Origin: ZC4RG30 sp963726085
GTDB taxonomy: Bacteria; Pseudomonadota; Gammaproteobacteria; Steroidobacterales; Steroidobacteraceae
Direction: 5' to 3'
DNA: 64,000 nucleotides
NCBI GenBank assembly: GCA_963726085.1
Contig: CAVSAR010000002.1
Coordinates: 124,001-188,000, forward strand
Below are positions 31,453 through 40,190 of the stretch, one piece after another. Position 1 is the first letter of the stretch. Each line of letters starts with the position of its first letter. Under the pieces are notes generated by a model. That model was not told the DNA's origin. It worked only from the letters and a program-made list of their open reading frames with translations, and did no database searches. The translations under genes and the position numbers were made by a program.

Positions 31453-32792
31453 AGGCCCCACACGAGCATGGGATGGGGCATGTACCTCAGTGCACGCGCG
31501 CGTCTGCGTTTCTTCACCCTGCGCGTACGCGCCGGCTTCGTGGCAGGATGCAGCACTTCTCCACGCGCCGACGCGAGTGCGGCGACGATCAACCAGAAGA
31601 ACAATACCGACTCGTCGAACAAGGTGATCGAGAGAAAAGTCATGACCAAGCCATACAGCGTCGCACCCAGGCCCCATATGAACAGGCGGTGGTGCATGGG
31701 CGATGTCACGTGGTTCCGCAGAGCCCGACCCGCGTTGTCGAAGCTCGCATAGACGATCATCAAGAAGGTGACCAGCAGCGCGAGCCCGCCTGTCACGCCC
31801 ATCGTCAAGAAGTGATTCGTCATGTCCGTGTGTTGCTCATTGGCCGAAATTCCCGTGGCCATCCAGTGACGCGTATAGTCAGTCCCCGCAAGCCACCACT
31901 CTGACAAGTGGGATATGGAGGATTCAATCAACTTGGCTCGAAACCATCCTTGGCTGCCGTCCACGATGTCTATTCGCGCCATCAGGTAGTAGACCGGGGC
32001 TTTCATCGCCAGCGAAAGGGCAACCAGGCCTGCGACGATTGACCACCTGACGAGTCGCATGCTGTCCCTGAACGTCCAGCATGCCCAGCCAAGCCCGACG
32101 AACACCAACATCAGCATGGGACTGCTGGATGTGGCCGCGTAAACGATGCCGCCGCCGGCCGCGCAGCCAATCAACGCGTTTAGCCTTGAACCCTGATACA
32201 GGGCCAACGACAAGGAAAAAACGAATGCGCCTACTGTGCCCGCCAGAATGGCATGCTCGAAAGGACCTGCAGCCCGGATACTTCCGTTGCGCACTGCTGA
32301 GAGCGACTCGACGCCACCGAGCGCGCTGAACGGATCGGTGCCGGTCCTTTTCTCCATGATCAACAGTATGGCCAAGGGTAGCGCGGCCAGGACGAGGGCT
32401 TTGCTCAACTGCCGTGCGTCCTCGAGGCTCTGCAGAAAAATCCGGAACAGGAAGTACGCGCCGAGCTGAGTCCACACGATTCCGAGACGGAACGCCCAAG
32501 TCGTGCTGGAGTGGGATGCGCTCGTCAAGATAATTGTGGCGGCCCACAGCAGCATCAGGTAGTCCACGCCGAGCAGGCTGCCGGCTAGGCGCTCGCCCCT
32601 GACGAGCACCCGGAGATACGCGACCGCAATAAGCAACCTAGGTATCGGGAAATGCGCACCGCCAATGATCAGTTGCTGGCCTTCCGTCATGTACAGTGCG
32701 CCAATCAGTATCGGTAGCGCCGCATATCGCCTGGGCAGGGCGAAGGTCAATACGCTGGCAGCAATGAAGAATGTCGTGCCGATCTCATTCAC
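31449..32792 (-). CDS. Putative O-antigen/exopolysaccharide polymerase (Wzy-like)
   Basis: This is a 447-residue membrane protein with about 10-12 hydrophobic segments and one large periplasmic loop (about residues 275-325, containing WWLAGTDYTRHWMATGISAN). That layout, and its place between glycosyltransferases, fits a Wzy-type polymerase. Sequence signatures of this class are weak, so the assignment rests on topology and context. The C-terminus is strongly basic (KPARTRRVKKRRRARAL). Start ATG 32792 overlaps the amidotransferase stop by 4 nt. Confidence 0.75.
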   Translation of the reverse strand: MNEIGTTFFIAASVLTFALPRRYAALPILIGALYMTEGQQLIIGGAHFPIPRLLIAVAYLRVLVRGERLAGSLLGVDYLMLLWAATIILTSASHSSTTWAFRLGIVWTQLGAYFLFRIFLQSLEDARQLSKALVLAALPLAILLIMEKRTGTDPFSALGGVESLSAVRNGSIRAAGPFEHAILAGTVGAFVFSLSLALYQGSRLNALIGCAAGGGIVYAATSSSPMLMLVFVGLGWACWTFRDSMRLVRWSIVAGLVALSLAMKAPVYYLMARIDIVDGSQGWFRAKLIESSISHLSEWWLAGTDYTRHWMATGISANEQHTDMTNHFLTMGVTGGLALLVTFLMIVYASFDNAGRALRNHVTSPMHHRLFIWGLGATLYGLVMTFLSITLFDESVLFFWLIVAALASARGEVLHPATKPARTRRVKKRRRARALRYMPHPMLVWGL

Positions 32793-34726
32793 GCCACGAC
32801 ACCTCCGGACACGCCGGCCTTTTGGTTCGCTGACGTCTCCGCGCCCAACGGCGAACGCAAGATTTGTTCATTCCACAAGTTCAACGCAACCAGGCCGAAC
32901 ACCTCCTTCGGGTTGGGCTCGCCATTCATGAAGCCCAGAACCAGTTCGTCGACAACCTGCCTGGAAAAGTACTCGGCCGTTAGCGAATGTTGAGCGGATA
33001 GGGTGTCCTGAACGAAGCCGCGCAACTCTTCGCGCATCCACCGCGCGTAGGGAATCGGAAAACCAGCTTTCTTTCGCTTCAGGATTTCCCTTGGAACAGT
33101 TGGCTTCAACGTGCGTTTGAGGACGCGCTTGAGGGATAAACCAAGTGCCTTGTGAGACGGCGGCAACGAGGCTGCGAATTCCAGCATGTGATGGTCCAGA
33201 AACGGCACTCGCAGTTCTACCGATGCAGCCATAGTCATCTTGTCTGCCTTGACAAGGAGGTCGTTAGGCAACCACGTCTTGGTGTCGACATAAAGCATTC
33301 GGTTCAGCAGCGGTTGTTCCGCAACCGCATCCAGCAATTGTCGAGTAAATGCACCGCTGGAGGCGCGGTTCGTTGTGGCCTCCATTTCTGGTCCATACAG
33401 CCGCTGTTTGAGTCGGTTGAAAGCCGTATCTGGCGTAGCCGATCTGCTTAGGTAGTAGTCCTCGAAACGCTGCGTAGCCAGATTTCGATAATGCTCGCCG
33501 CGCGGCCAGCCCGCCCGTCCCAATAATCTGAATGCACTGCCCACGAGCGGCCCGGCGAAAGATTTCAGGGTTTCCAGCGCTGGAAAGTTGCGATACTCCG
33601 GATAGCCGGCGAACGCTTCGTCGGCTCCCTCACCCGAAAGCAGAACCTTGACACCGTTATCGCGAGCCAGGCGCGCAACGAAATGCAGCGCGATGGCGGG
33701 TGGCTCGCAAACCGGCTCCTCCATATGCCGCGCGTACGCAGGCAGGAAGTCACGGAACTCTCTTGCTGACAGTGTCATGTCGTGGTGGATCGATCCGAAG
33801 CGCTCGGCGGCCAATCGCGCGTACGGGCGCTCGTCAGGCACGTTTGTGCCACTAAACCCCAACGTGAAGCTATGCAGTGGGCTGCTTGCATGACGCGATG
33901 CCGTTTCCAGGATGCCTGAGGAGTCGACGCCGCCACTCAGCAGAACGCCGATGGGAACGTCGCTTATCATGTGGCTCTTCACCGTCCGGTCGAGCAACTC
34001 GCGCAAACGCTCCGCAGATTCCTGAAGACTGCACTGTGTGGGTATTGACGGGAACGCGAGATCCCAGTACCGCACTGTGGTCACGCGCCGACCTTCCAGC
34101 GTCAAGTAACAACCCGGTTCAAGTTTCAGGACGCCCTTGAGAAGTGTGGCATCACCCGGGACATAGTAGTAAGTAAGAAAAAGATCAAGGGCATTCAAGT
34201 CAATGCGGCGGTGGACGGATGGATCCGCAATGATTGATTTCAGCTCTGACCCGAACACAAGGGCGTGACCGGTGTTCGCATAGTAAAGGGGCTTGATCCC
34301 TACACGATCTCGCGCAAGAAGCAACTTGTGTTTTCGTTCGTCCCACAAGGCAAATGCAAACATGCCTTCGAGCCGGTTGACACAGGAATCTCCGAACTCT
34401 TCGTATAAGTGGACGATAACCTCAGTGTCGCTGGTCGACTTGAACTGATGTCCGCGGCTGACAAGATCCGTGCGAAGCCCTTGAAAGTTGTAGATCTCGC
34501 CGTTGAAGACAACCCAGACCGACTCGTCCTCGTTCGACATCGGTTGCGCGCCAGTGTTGAGGTCGATGATACTGAGGCGGCGATGGCCGAGCCCCACGGG
34601 ACCTGCGACATAGTGCCCATCACCGTCGGGGCCACGGTGTTCGATCAACTGTGTCATGTGGTGTAGCAAACGAGTTGAAACCATCTCGTCGCGATTGAAA
34701 TTCACCTTGCCAGCGATCCCACACAT
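32789..34726 (-). CDS. Asparagine synthase-like amidotransferase (XrtA-associated)
   Basis: This is a 645-residue two-domain enzyme. It begins MCGIAGKVNFNRDE, so Cys2 is the Ntn glutaminase nucleophile. The glutaminase domain continues with EHRGPDGDGHYV and VFNGEIYNFQGLR. The synthetase domain carries the ATP pyrophosphatase P-loop VLLSGGVDSSGILE and LSGEGADEAFAGYPEYRNF. Relatives found with exosortase A loci amidate an unknown target; a uronic acid carboxylate in the polymer is a reasonable guess. It starts at ATG 34726. The upstream glycosyltransferase ends 51 bp away. Confidence 0.9.
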   Translation of the reverse strand: MCGIAGKVNFNRDEMVSTRLLHHMTQLIEHRGPDGDGHYVAGPVGLGHRRLSIIDLNTGAQPMSNEDESVWVVFNGEIYNFQGLRTDLVSRGHQFKSTSDTEVIVHLYEEFGDSCVNRLEGMFAFALWDERKHKLLLARDRVGIKPLYYANTGHALVFGSELKSIIADPSVHRRIDLNALDLFLTYYYVPGDATLLKGVLKLEPGCYLTLEGRRVTTVRYWDLAFPSIPTQCSLQESAERLRELLDRTVKSHMISDVPIGVLLSGGVDSSGILETASRHASSPLHSFTLGFSGTNVPDERPYARLAAERFGSIHHDMTLSAREFRDFLPAYARHMEEPVCEPPAIALHFVARLARDNGVKVLLSGEGADEAFAGYPEYRNFPALETLKSFAGPLVGSAFRLLGRAGWPRGEHYRNLATQRFEDYYLSRSATPDTAFNRLKQRLYGPEMEATTNRASSGAFTRQLLDAVAEQPLLNRMLYVDTKTWLPNDLLVKADKMTMAASVELRVPFLDHHMLEFAASLPPSHKALGLSLKRVLKRTLKPTVPREILKRKKAGFPIPYARWMREELRGFVQDTLSAQHSLTAEYFSRQVVDELVLGFMNGEPNPKEVFGLVALNLWNEQILRSPLGAETSANQKAGVSGGVVA

Positions 34727-34777
34727 TGCGGTTCCTTGTTGATTCCGCAGCCAGGGCGGCTGCGCCTGCTTGCTGGG

Positions 34778-35656
34778 CTAACGATAGATACTGGGGCGCA
34801 GCGTAAGCCGTCGCAGCTGCTGCCGCCGGAGAAAGTTGATTGTTTCACGGTCGGCAAGGCGTGGGCGCCCCTTCAGGTAACCCGACAGGAAGCCCGCTCC
34901 AAGCCCGACTGCCTCCACGACGTAAGGGCGACGCGTCAGCCTTTTCGCACACTTTGCCAGCATGAATGCCGGGTGATACCCACTGTTGTAATTCGCGACG
35001 CCGCGTTTGAATGCGTCGTGCCATGCACCATAGGCACTCCCCGTGGGTTTGTGGTGGATAACGTGTAGTTCCGGAAAGCTCCGCGTCTCCCAGCCAAGGA
35101 AGTTAGCGCGCACGTCATCGAGCGTGTCCCAGCCCGGCCCCAAGACCAGGGGGCCGATCTGCTCGAAACAATCGCGTCGATAGATTTTGCTCGGACCGCG
35201 GACGTGGAAAAGCGGGTCGCCGGTCGACTCGACGGATAGGCCGCTCGCGGTCGCGATGCACACCGTCCCGCTCCCGATACCCAACCGCGGCTGAGAAACA
35301 AAGTGCGCGAAGCAATGTTCGAAGTAGTTGGCGTCGAACGAAAGGTCGCCGTCGAGCTTGACTAGGAAATCCCAGTTCTTCTCTTCGACGCGCGCGAGGC
35401 CGTCGTAGAAGGCCTGCACCACCCCCCCTCCAGCAATCCTTGACCCGCGATCGGCGCGATGAAGTACTGTCACCCACTCGTGCCGGGAGGCGAACCGGTT
35501 CAACAATTCACCGGTGCCATCGGTTGATCCGTCGTCGACGATCATCCACCTCAACGGCCGACAGGTCTGTCGCACGACCGACTCCAGCGTTTGTTCGATG
35601 TGCGCAGCCTCGTCGCGAACTGGACTTACGATGACATAGCTGATATCGACTCTCAT
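34778..35656 (-). CDS. Glycosyltransferase family 2
   Basis: This is a 292-residue GT-A transferase. DISYVIVSPVRDEAAHIEQT begins the nucleotide-binding fold. WMIVDDGSTDGTGELLNRF is the N-terminal signature and FLVKLDGDLSF holds the DXD metal site. A trailing amphipathic region (FMLAKCAKRLTRRPYVVEAV) may contact the membrane. The sugar is unknown. It starts at ATG 35656, about 40 bp downstream of the previous stop. Confidence 0.83.
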   Translation of the reverse strand: MRVDISYVIVSPVRDEAAHIEQTLESVVRQTCRPLRWMIVDDGSTDGTGELLNRFASRHEWVTVLHRADRGSRIAGGGVVQAFYDGLARVEEKNWDFLVKLDGDLSFDANYFEHCFAHFVSQPRLGIGSGTVCIATASGLSVESTGDPLFHVRGPSKIYRRDCFEQIGPLVLGPGWDTLDDVRANFLGWETRSFPELHVIHHKPTGSAYGAWHDAFKRGVANYNSGYHPAFMLAKCAKRLTRRPYVVEAVGLGAGFLSGYLKGRPRLADRETINFLRRQQLRRLTLRPSIYR

Positions 35657-35696
35657 GCTTCATCCTGCAGGGCCCGCTCGACGAACCGGGCCGAGT

Positions 35697-36911
35697 TCAA
35701 AGAGTTCGTCGGAAAACGCAATCGACCGTTGCGCCGGCATCGTCCCATGACGCGCTCCGGACACTTGCAGCCGCTTGAGCAGCCAGTCCGTCAAAGTCTT
35801 CCATGGCCAAGATGTCTTCAAGTGCGGCAGCGAGCGCATGTGGTGCAAGGGGCGCATAACGAACAAAAGGATTGGCGAGCACCATGCGATTGTGTTCGGC
35901 GTCGTTGATTACCGGAATGCAGCCGGCCGCGAGCATCTCGTGGGGTACTAGCGAAACATTCGTGAGTGACAAACTCAAGCCAGCTCGGCATTTGCTGTAG
36001 ATGTGGTTCAGGCGTTGGGGAGTAACGCGCCCATGATCGACGAAGTCAAACGACAGCTTGCCAATCGGCTCGCCATACAGATGCAGCTCCACCGACGGTT
36101 GTCGTCGCGAAAGTATCTCCAGCGCCAGCGCGCCGAGCTCAAAGCCGCGACGAGCAGTCTCGGGCCGGGCATAAAAGGCGATGCCATTCCGGCTTGAACC
36201 CGCTGCATAGCGGTATTTGTCGAGGTCGCAGCCGAAGTCAAATGAATCCGCATCTAGTCCATAATTGTCGTGCATTTCCCTAGAAAGCCAGCTACCCGCA
36301 GTGATGCAGTGAAAGCCCATGCGGTACGTATTCTCGGCGAGCACGCTTAACGTACCTGTCGGATAAAAATGTGGCTCAAAGTCCTGCACGAAATAGAAGC
36401 GCTTGCCGGTACAGCGCGCATTGAAAACTGCGTAAGCGGTTGGCCAGGCAGTTGCCACGACCGCGTGGGCGTCCTGCATTCCTGTATCGATGCCCAAGAC
36501 CGGACCAGCAAAACCATAGTAGCTGCGAACGATAGAGGCGTAGTAAGTGTGATCGCCACCGTAGGCGTCATAAAGATAGACGCGGTTGAGATACCCGTGA
36601 GCTTCAAGGTAGTTGACAATGCGAAATAGTGTCGAGTGCCCACCTGAACCCGGTGAGGGCGGAGTCGTCACCCAATTGACTACCAACGGCTCTCCGGGGG
36701 AAGTGCCGAGCGCGGCTGGCCGGAACGGACTGGCGAGGTCGGCCGCCAGCACATCGGCAGGCCGCACGGGCATGAAGCCGGCGCGTGGCGCAATCCATTG
36801 CGCCACGGCAGCTCGAGCCCGATGCTCGACTCCGCGGATACCTTCGTTCTTCACGAGCTTGCCTAGCTGTCGAATGCGACGGGCAATCTGGGTTTGCGCA
36901 TTCTCTATCAC
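35697..36911 (-). CDS. WsaF-like glycosyltransferase (GT-B)
   Basis: This is a 404-residue protein resembling rhamnosyltransferase WsaF. GSGGHSTLFRIVNYLEAHGY is the characteristic N-terminal motif. FYFVQDFEPHFYPTGTLSVL follows, and the C-terminal nucleotide-binding half has IAFYARPETARRGFELG and VSLVPHEMLAAGCIPVINDA, with the motif Glu in PHEMLAAGC. GTG 36911 overlaps the upstream gene stop (GTGA). An L-rhamnose donor is only a guess by similarity. Confidence 0.8.
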   Translation of the reverse strand: MIENAQTQIARRIRQLGKLVKNEGIRGVEHRARAAVAQWIAPRAGFMPVRPADVLAADLASPFRPAALGTSPGEPLVVNWVTTPPSPGSGGHSTLFRIVNYLEAHGYLNRVYLYDAYGGDHTYYASIVRSYYGFAGPVLGIDTGMQDAHAVVATAWPTAYAVFNARCTGKRFYFVQDFEPHFYPTGTLSVLAENTYRMGFHCITAGSWLSREMHDNYGLDADSFDFGCDLDKYRYAAGSSRNGIAFYARPETARRGFELGALALEILSRRQPSVELHLYGEPIGKLSFDFVDHGRVTPQRLNHIYSKCRAGLSLSLTNVSLVPHEMLAAGCIPVINDAEHNRMVLANPFVRYAPLAPHALAAALEDILAMEDFDGLAAQAAASVRSASWDDAGATVDCVFRRTL

Positions 36912-37927
36912 GAGCGGACTTTCAAGGTTCGACGAACCCTTCTGAACGCCGACAACAGCGGCTTGTCCATCCGAAAACCGAACCGCTGCTTGAACTCAAG
37001 ATACTTCCACTTGAGTGTGCGAGAGACGCGGGGATCGACGCTGCGCGCGAAATGGGCAAGCCGCTGCGACAGGCCTGGAATATTCTCGTTGAATGCGTTC
37101 AGCGCATAGCCCATCGCAGTCTTCGCTAGTGATTGAGACAGCTCGGCATACAGGACGTCCCGATGCTTCCAGTCTATGGGGCAACCCTCGTAGAACACGT
37201 CGAACGCAGACTTCCGATGTATCAGGTCCGGCAACCACTTGTCGCGCTGGTAGCTGAGTGACATGTTATGTCCATGCATGCGATACACCGCCTGCTCGAA
37301 CGCGAGAAACCCCACTGACGAATGGACCGCGAACCGAAGCCACATTTCAAGATCGCCGGTATGCGGTAGCTCTGCACGATATCCCCCCAACCGCTTGAGC
37401 AGTTGGCTCCTGACGACCGCTGTGGCTGTTGGAACGACGTTCGTCGCACCTTGTTGCGCGCATATACGAATGAATTCCGCGCCCTCCAGGACCGCAATGC
37501 CGTTCGCGTCTACACGCATGGCGCTGTTCCACATGCGACCAGATCTGACGCCGTCTGTGTTTAGCACGGCATTGCCAAAGACAAATCCGACGCGCTGATC
37601 AGAGGCTATCAAGTCGATCGCACGACGCAAGGATCCGGGAAGGAGGTAGTCGTCCGCCGACAGCAGCAACATGAAGTCGGCAGCAACCCATTCAATGCCC
37701 TCGTTGTAGGTCGCTATATGTCCCTTGTTTACGTCATGCCGCGAAAACGTAACTCTGGCATCCTCCGCAGCCAACGCCTTTCCGACCTCTTCCGTATTGT
37801 CGGGAGAAGCGTCATCAATGATCAGGACGCGCAGATCGGAAACGTCCTGCATCAGGACGCTTTCCACGCATTCACGAAGAAAGTGCCCGTAGCGGTAGCA
37901 TGGAATGACGACGTCGACGGAACTCAC
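36908..37927 (-). CDS. Glycosyltransferase family 2, first gene of leftward operon
   Basis: This 339-residue GT-A enzyme probably starts at GTG 37927 (SSVDVVIPCYRYGHFLRECV), with GAGGA 8 nt before it. An in-frame ATG 38002 would add 25 residues without family likeness. VLIIDDASPDNTEEVGKALA is the N-terminal signature and FMLLLSADDYLLPGS the metal-binding region. The middle QQGATNVVPTATAVVRSQLL and ELPHTGDLEMWLRFA match the acceptor half of this family. It heads nine tightly spaced leftward genes running to 27103. Confidence 0.83.
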   Translation of the reverse strand: MSSVDVVIPCYRYGHFLRECVESVLMQDVSDLRVLIIDDASPDNTEEVGKALAAEDARVTFSRHDVNKGHIATYNEGIEWVAADFMLLLSADDYLLPGSLRRAIDLIASDQRVGFVFGNAVLNTDGVRSGRMWNSAMRVDANGIAVLEGAEFIRICAQQGATNVVPTATAVVRSQLLKRLGGYRAELPHTGDLEMWLRFAVHSSVGFLAFEQAVYRMHGHNMSLSYQRDKWLPDLIHRKSAFDVFYEGCPIDWKHRDVLYAELSQSLAKTAMGYALNAFNENIPGLSQRLAHFARSVDPRVSRTLKWKYLEFKQRFGFRMDKPLLSAFRRVRRTLKVRS

Positions 37928-38789
37928 CTGCGGTCCTCGAAGTGCACTATGCGTGAATCCAATGAAGTCCAGTACATGATCATTCGGACTAGACAGCTGC
38001 ATGGCGTAGCAGTGGCAGGAACTTTTAGCCGCACCATGCCCCTCTCGTGGTCCGGCATGAGGATTACGAGGGTCTCAAGCGCCAGGAACCTGACGGGCAG
38101 TGCGATCGCCGCACCAAACGCAAAGCGTACCGAATTGCGACAGCGCGCAGCTAGGCAAAGTCTTCGTGCGTAACTCGGCGGCCGTAGGCCAAGGAATTTA
38201 CCAAACCAAGCGGATAGTCCATTCAAACTGCCTTCCCCGCCTTCCCTGCCATCACCTGTTCGCATAGTGGGCCCAATGCTGGACCTGAGCGTACCAACTT
38301 CGTGCCATACCCAGCAAATCCGCCGGTCAATAATGTGCTGCCGGGCTCGAGTCGAGGTACGTTTTCGAGTGTCTTTGGGTTGAAATCGGCGGAGGAGGGT
38401 GGGCAAGTTGTGCTGCCCTGCGGGATCCGGTAGCGAGTGGCCACTGATAGTGTGATAGGGATTGACCGGATATCGAAGTTACTGCGCAAGTCTGGCGTGC
38501 CCTTGCCGAAGTGGCTCGCATATCGAAGGACGACCTTTTCCTTTGGGTGTTGTTCAGCGCTGCGGGGTAACAACACTATATGTCCAGCAGATATGCGGCT
38601 GCTCGCCCGCGCCGAGCGGCATGCCAGTAGGCAGAGTTTGACTCAATCCACATCCCCGGCGATCCGGGCCCCATCCGAACCCGACAACGGGAGGCAGTTC
38701 ACGCTTCCAATGCGGCAATTGCCGGTAAACATGGATGGCTGGCAGGGAGGCTTGGGAATTTCCATGGCCACCGGTGGGAAGTTATTGTC
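37928..38789. other. Intergenic region between leftward operon and histidine kinase
   Basis: This stretch of about 860 bp has no convincing gene. On the leftward strand about 50 residues around NPKTLENVPRLEPGS and GGFAGYGTKLVRSGPALGP (38230-38400) loosely recall the C-terminus of an FAD oxidoreductase, but without cofactor motifs. Divergent promoters for the two flanking genes must lie here; none was identified with confidence. Confidence 0.5.
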
Positions 38790-40190
38790 ATGCAATCAAA
38801 AGGCAGGGAACCTGGGCAGACCCGCGCGCCGCCGGGGATACCGGATTTGGCTGCATCGCAGTCCCTGAAGGTCGGCGATACCGGAATCCTCAGCGCTGAA
38901 CAGACGCTCAAGATGCTCGCGCTGCCGGACGCCGAACAACCGCCGACGCCCGACAGTCAGGGTCTGGAAGCACTGCACCATGCGACGTTCCTGCAGCTGC
39001 CGCTGGGCGTGGGCTACGCCAACCGCGACGGCAGCTTCATCTGGTGCAACGATGCCTTCGATCGCATGCTGGGCCTGGATCCCGGCGAGCATCGCGACAA
39101 GTCGATTCGCGAGCTCACGCATGCCTCGGATCAGGAACACAACGACCACATGTTGCATGACCTGTGGGAAGGGCGCATCAAGTCGTACGCCCTCGAAAAG
39201 CGCTATGTAAAACGCGATGGCACTGAACTGTGGGTACGAGTGACCGCCGCGATGGTGCGTACGGCCGATGGTGTCCCGGTGAGCTCTGTGGGCTTCCTCG
39301 AGGATATCTCGGCGCGCAAGAGCATGGAGGCCAAGATTGAGAGCGTGCAGAAGGCGCTGATGGATGCCTCGCGTCAGGCCGGCATGGCTGAAGTCGCCAC
39401 CAACGTGCTGCACAATGTCGGCAACGTTCTAAACAGTGTGAACGTGTCGGCCAGTCTCGCTATTGAGCGGCTGAAGACCAGCAAGGGCGCGCGTCTGGGC
39501 GAAGTGGCGGCGATGTTGGAGCAGAACAAGGCGGACCTGCCGCGCTATTTCAGCGAGGACCCGCGCGGACAGAAACTTCCGCGATACCTGGCGGTGCTGG
39601 CCGACCACATGCAGGCCGAGCGCGACCTGCTGCTCAAGGAGCTGGCCGACCTGCGCGCAAATCTCGATCACATCAAGGAAGCGGTCACGATGCAGCAGGC
39701 CTATGCCAGGCGCTGCGGCGTGCTGGAGACAGTGCCGGTGGTGGAACTGGTCGATGACGCGCTGCGCATGAATACGGGCGCGCTCACGCGCCATCATGTC
39801 GCATTGAAGAAGGATTATCGGGACAGTCCCGAGATCACCGTGGATAAGCACAAGGTGCTGCAGATCCTCGTGAACCTGATACGCAATGCCAAGTACGCCT
39901 GCGACGAGTCCGGCCATCCCGACAAGCAGGTGACCGTGCGCATCGAGGCGGTGCCAGAGGGGACGCGCATCTCGGTCATCGACAACGGCGTCGGCATCGA
40001 TCCGGAAGTGATGGGTCGGCTGTTTGGCCATGGCTTCACGACCCGCAAGTCCGGGCATGGTTTTGGCCTGCACAGTGCGGCGCTGGCGGCGTCGGAGCTG
40101 GGCGGTTCCCTGAAGGCAGTAAGCGAGGGACTGGGCCAGGGCGCCACCTTCCTGCTCACCCTGCCGTCGCAGGCACCGGGTCACGCATGA
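38790..40190 (+). CDS. PAS-domain sensor histidine kinase
   Basis: This is a soluble sensor kinase of up to 466 residues. One PAS domain (about residues 65-180: LPLGVGYANRDGSFIWCNDA, then VSSVGFLEDISARK) is followed by an atypical dimerisation region with the likely phospho-accepting His in VATNVLHNVGNVLNSVNVS. The ATPase domain has the N box (NLIRNAKYACDES), G1 (ISVIDNGVGIDPEV) and G2 (GFTTRKSGHGFGLHSA). It has no membrane segments. It overlaps the response regulator gene (ATGA), so they are partners. The start ATG 38790 is not certain; ATG 38912 is an alternative. Confidence 0.88.
   Translation: MQSKGREPGQTRAPPGIPDLAASQSLKVGDTGILSAEQTLKMLALPDAEQPPTPDSQGLEALHHATFLQLPLGVGYANRDGSFIWCNDAFDRMLGLDPGEHRDKSIRELTHASDQEHNDHMLHDLWEGRIKSYALEKRYVKRDGTELWVRVTAAMVRTADGVPVSSVGFLEDISARKSMEAKIESVQKALMDASRQAGMAEVATNVLHNVGNVLNSVNVSASLAIERLKTSKGARLGEVAAMLEQNKADLPRYFSEDPRGQKLPRYLAVLADHMQAERDLLLKELADLRANLDHIKEAVTMQQAYARRCGVLETVPVVELVDDALRMNTGALTRHHVALKKDYRDSPEITVDKHKVLQILVNLIRNAKYACDESGHPDKQVTVRIEAVPEGTRISVIDNGVGIDPEVMGRLFGHGFTTRKSGHGFGLHSAALAASELGGSLKAVSEGLGQGATFLLTLPSQAPGHA

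Noticed and set aside
38223..38400. Possible FAD oxidoreductase C-terminus in the intergenic region
   Set aside because: A short local resemblance (GGFAGYGTKLVRSGPALGP) with no cofactor motif or continuous gene; kept only as a note.
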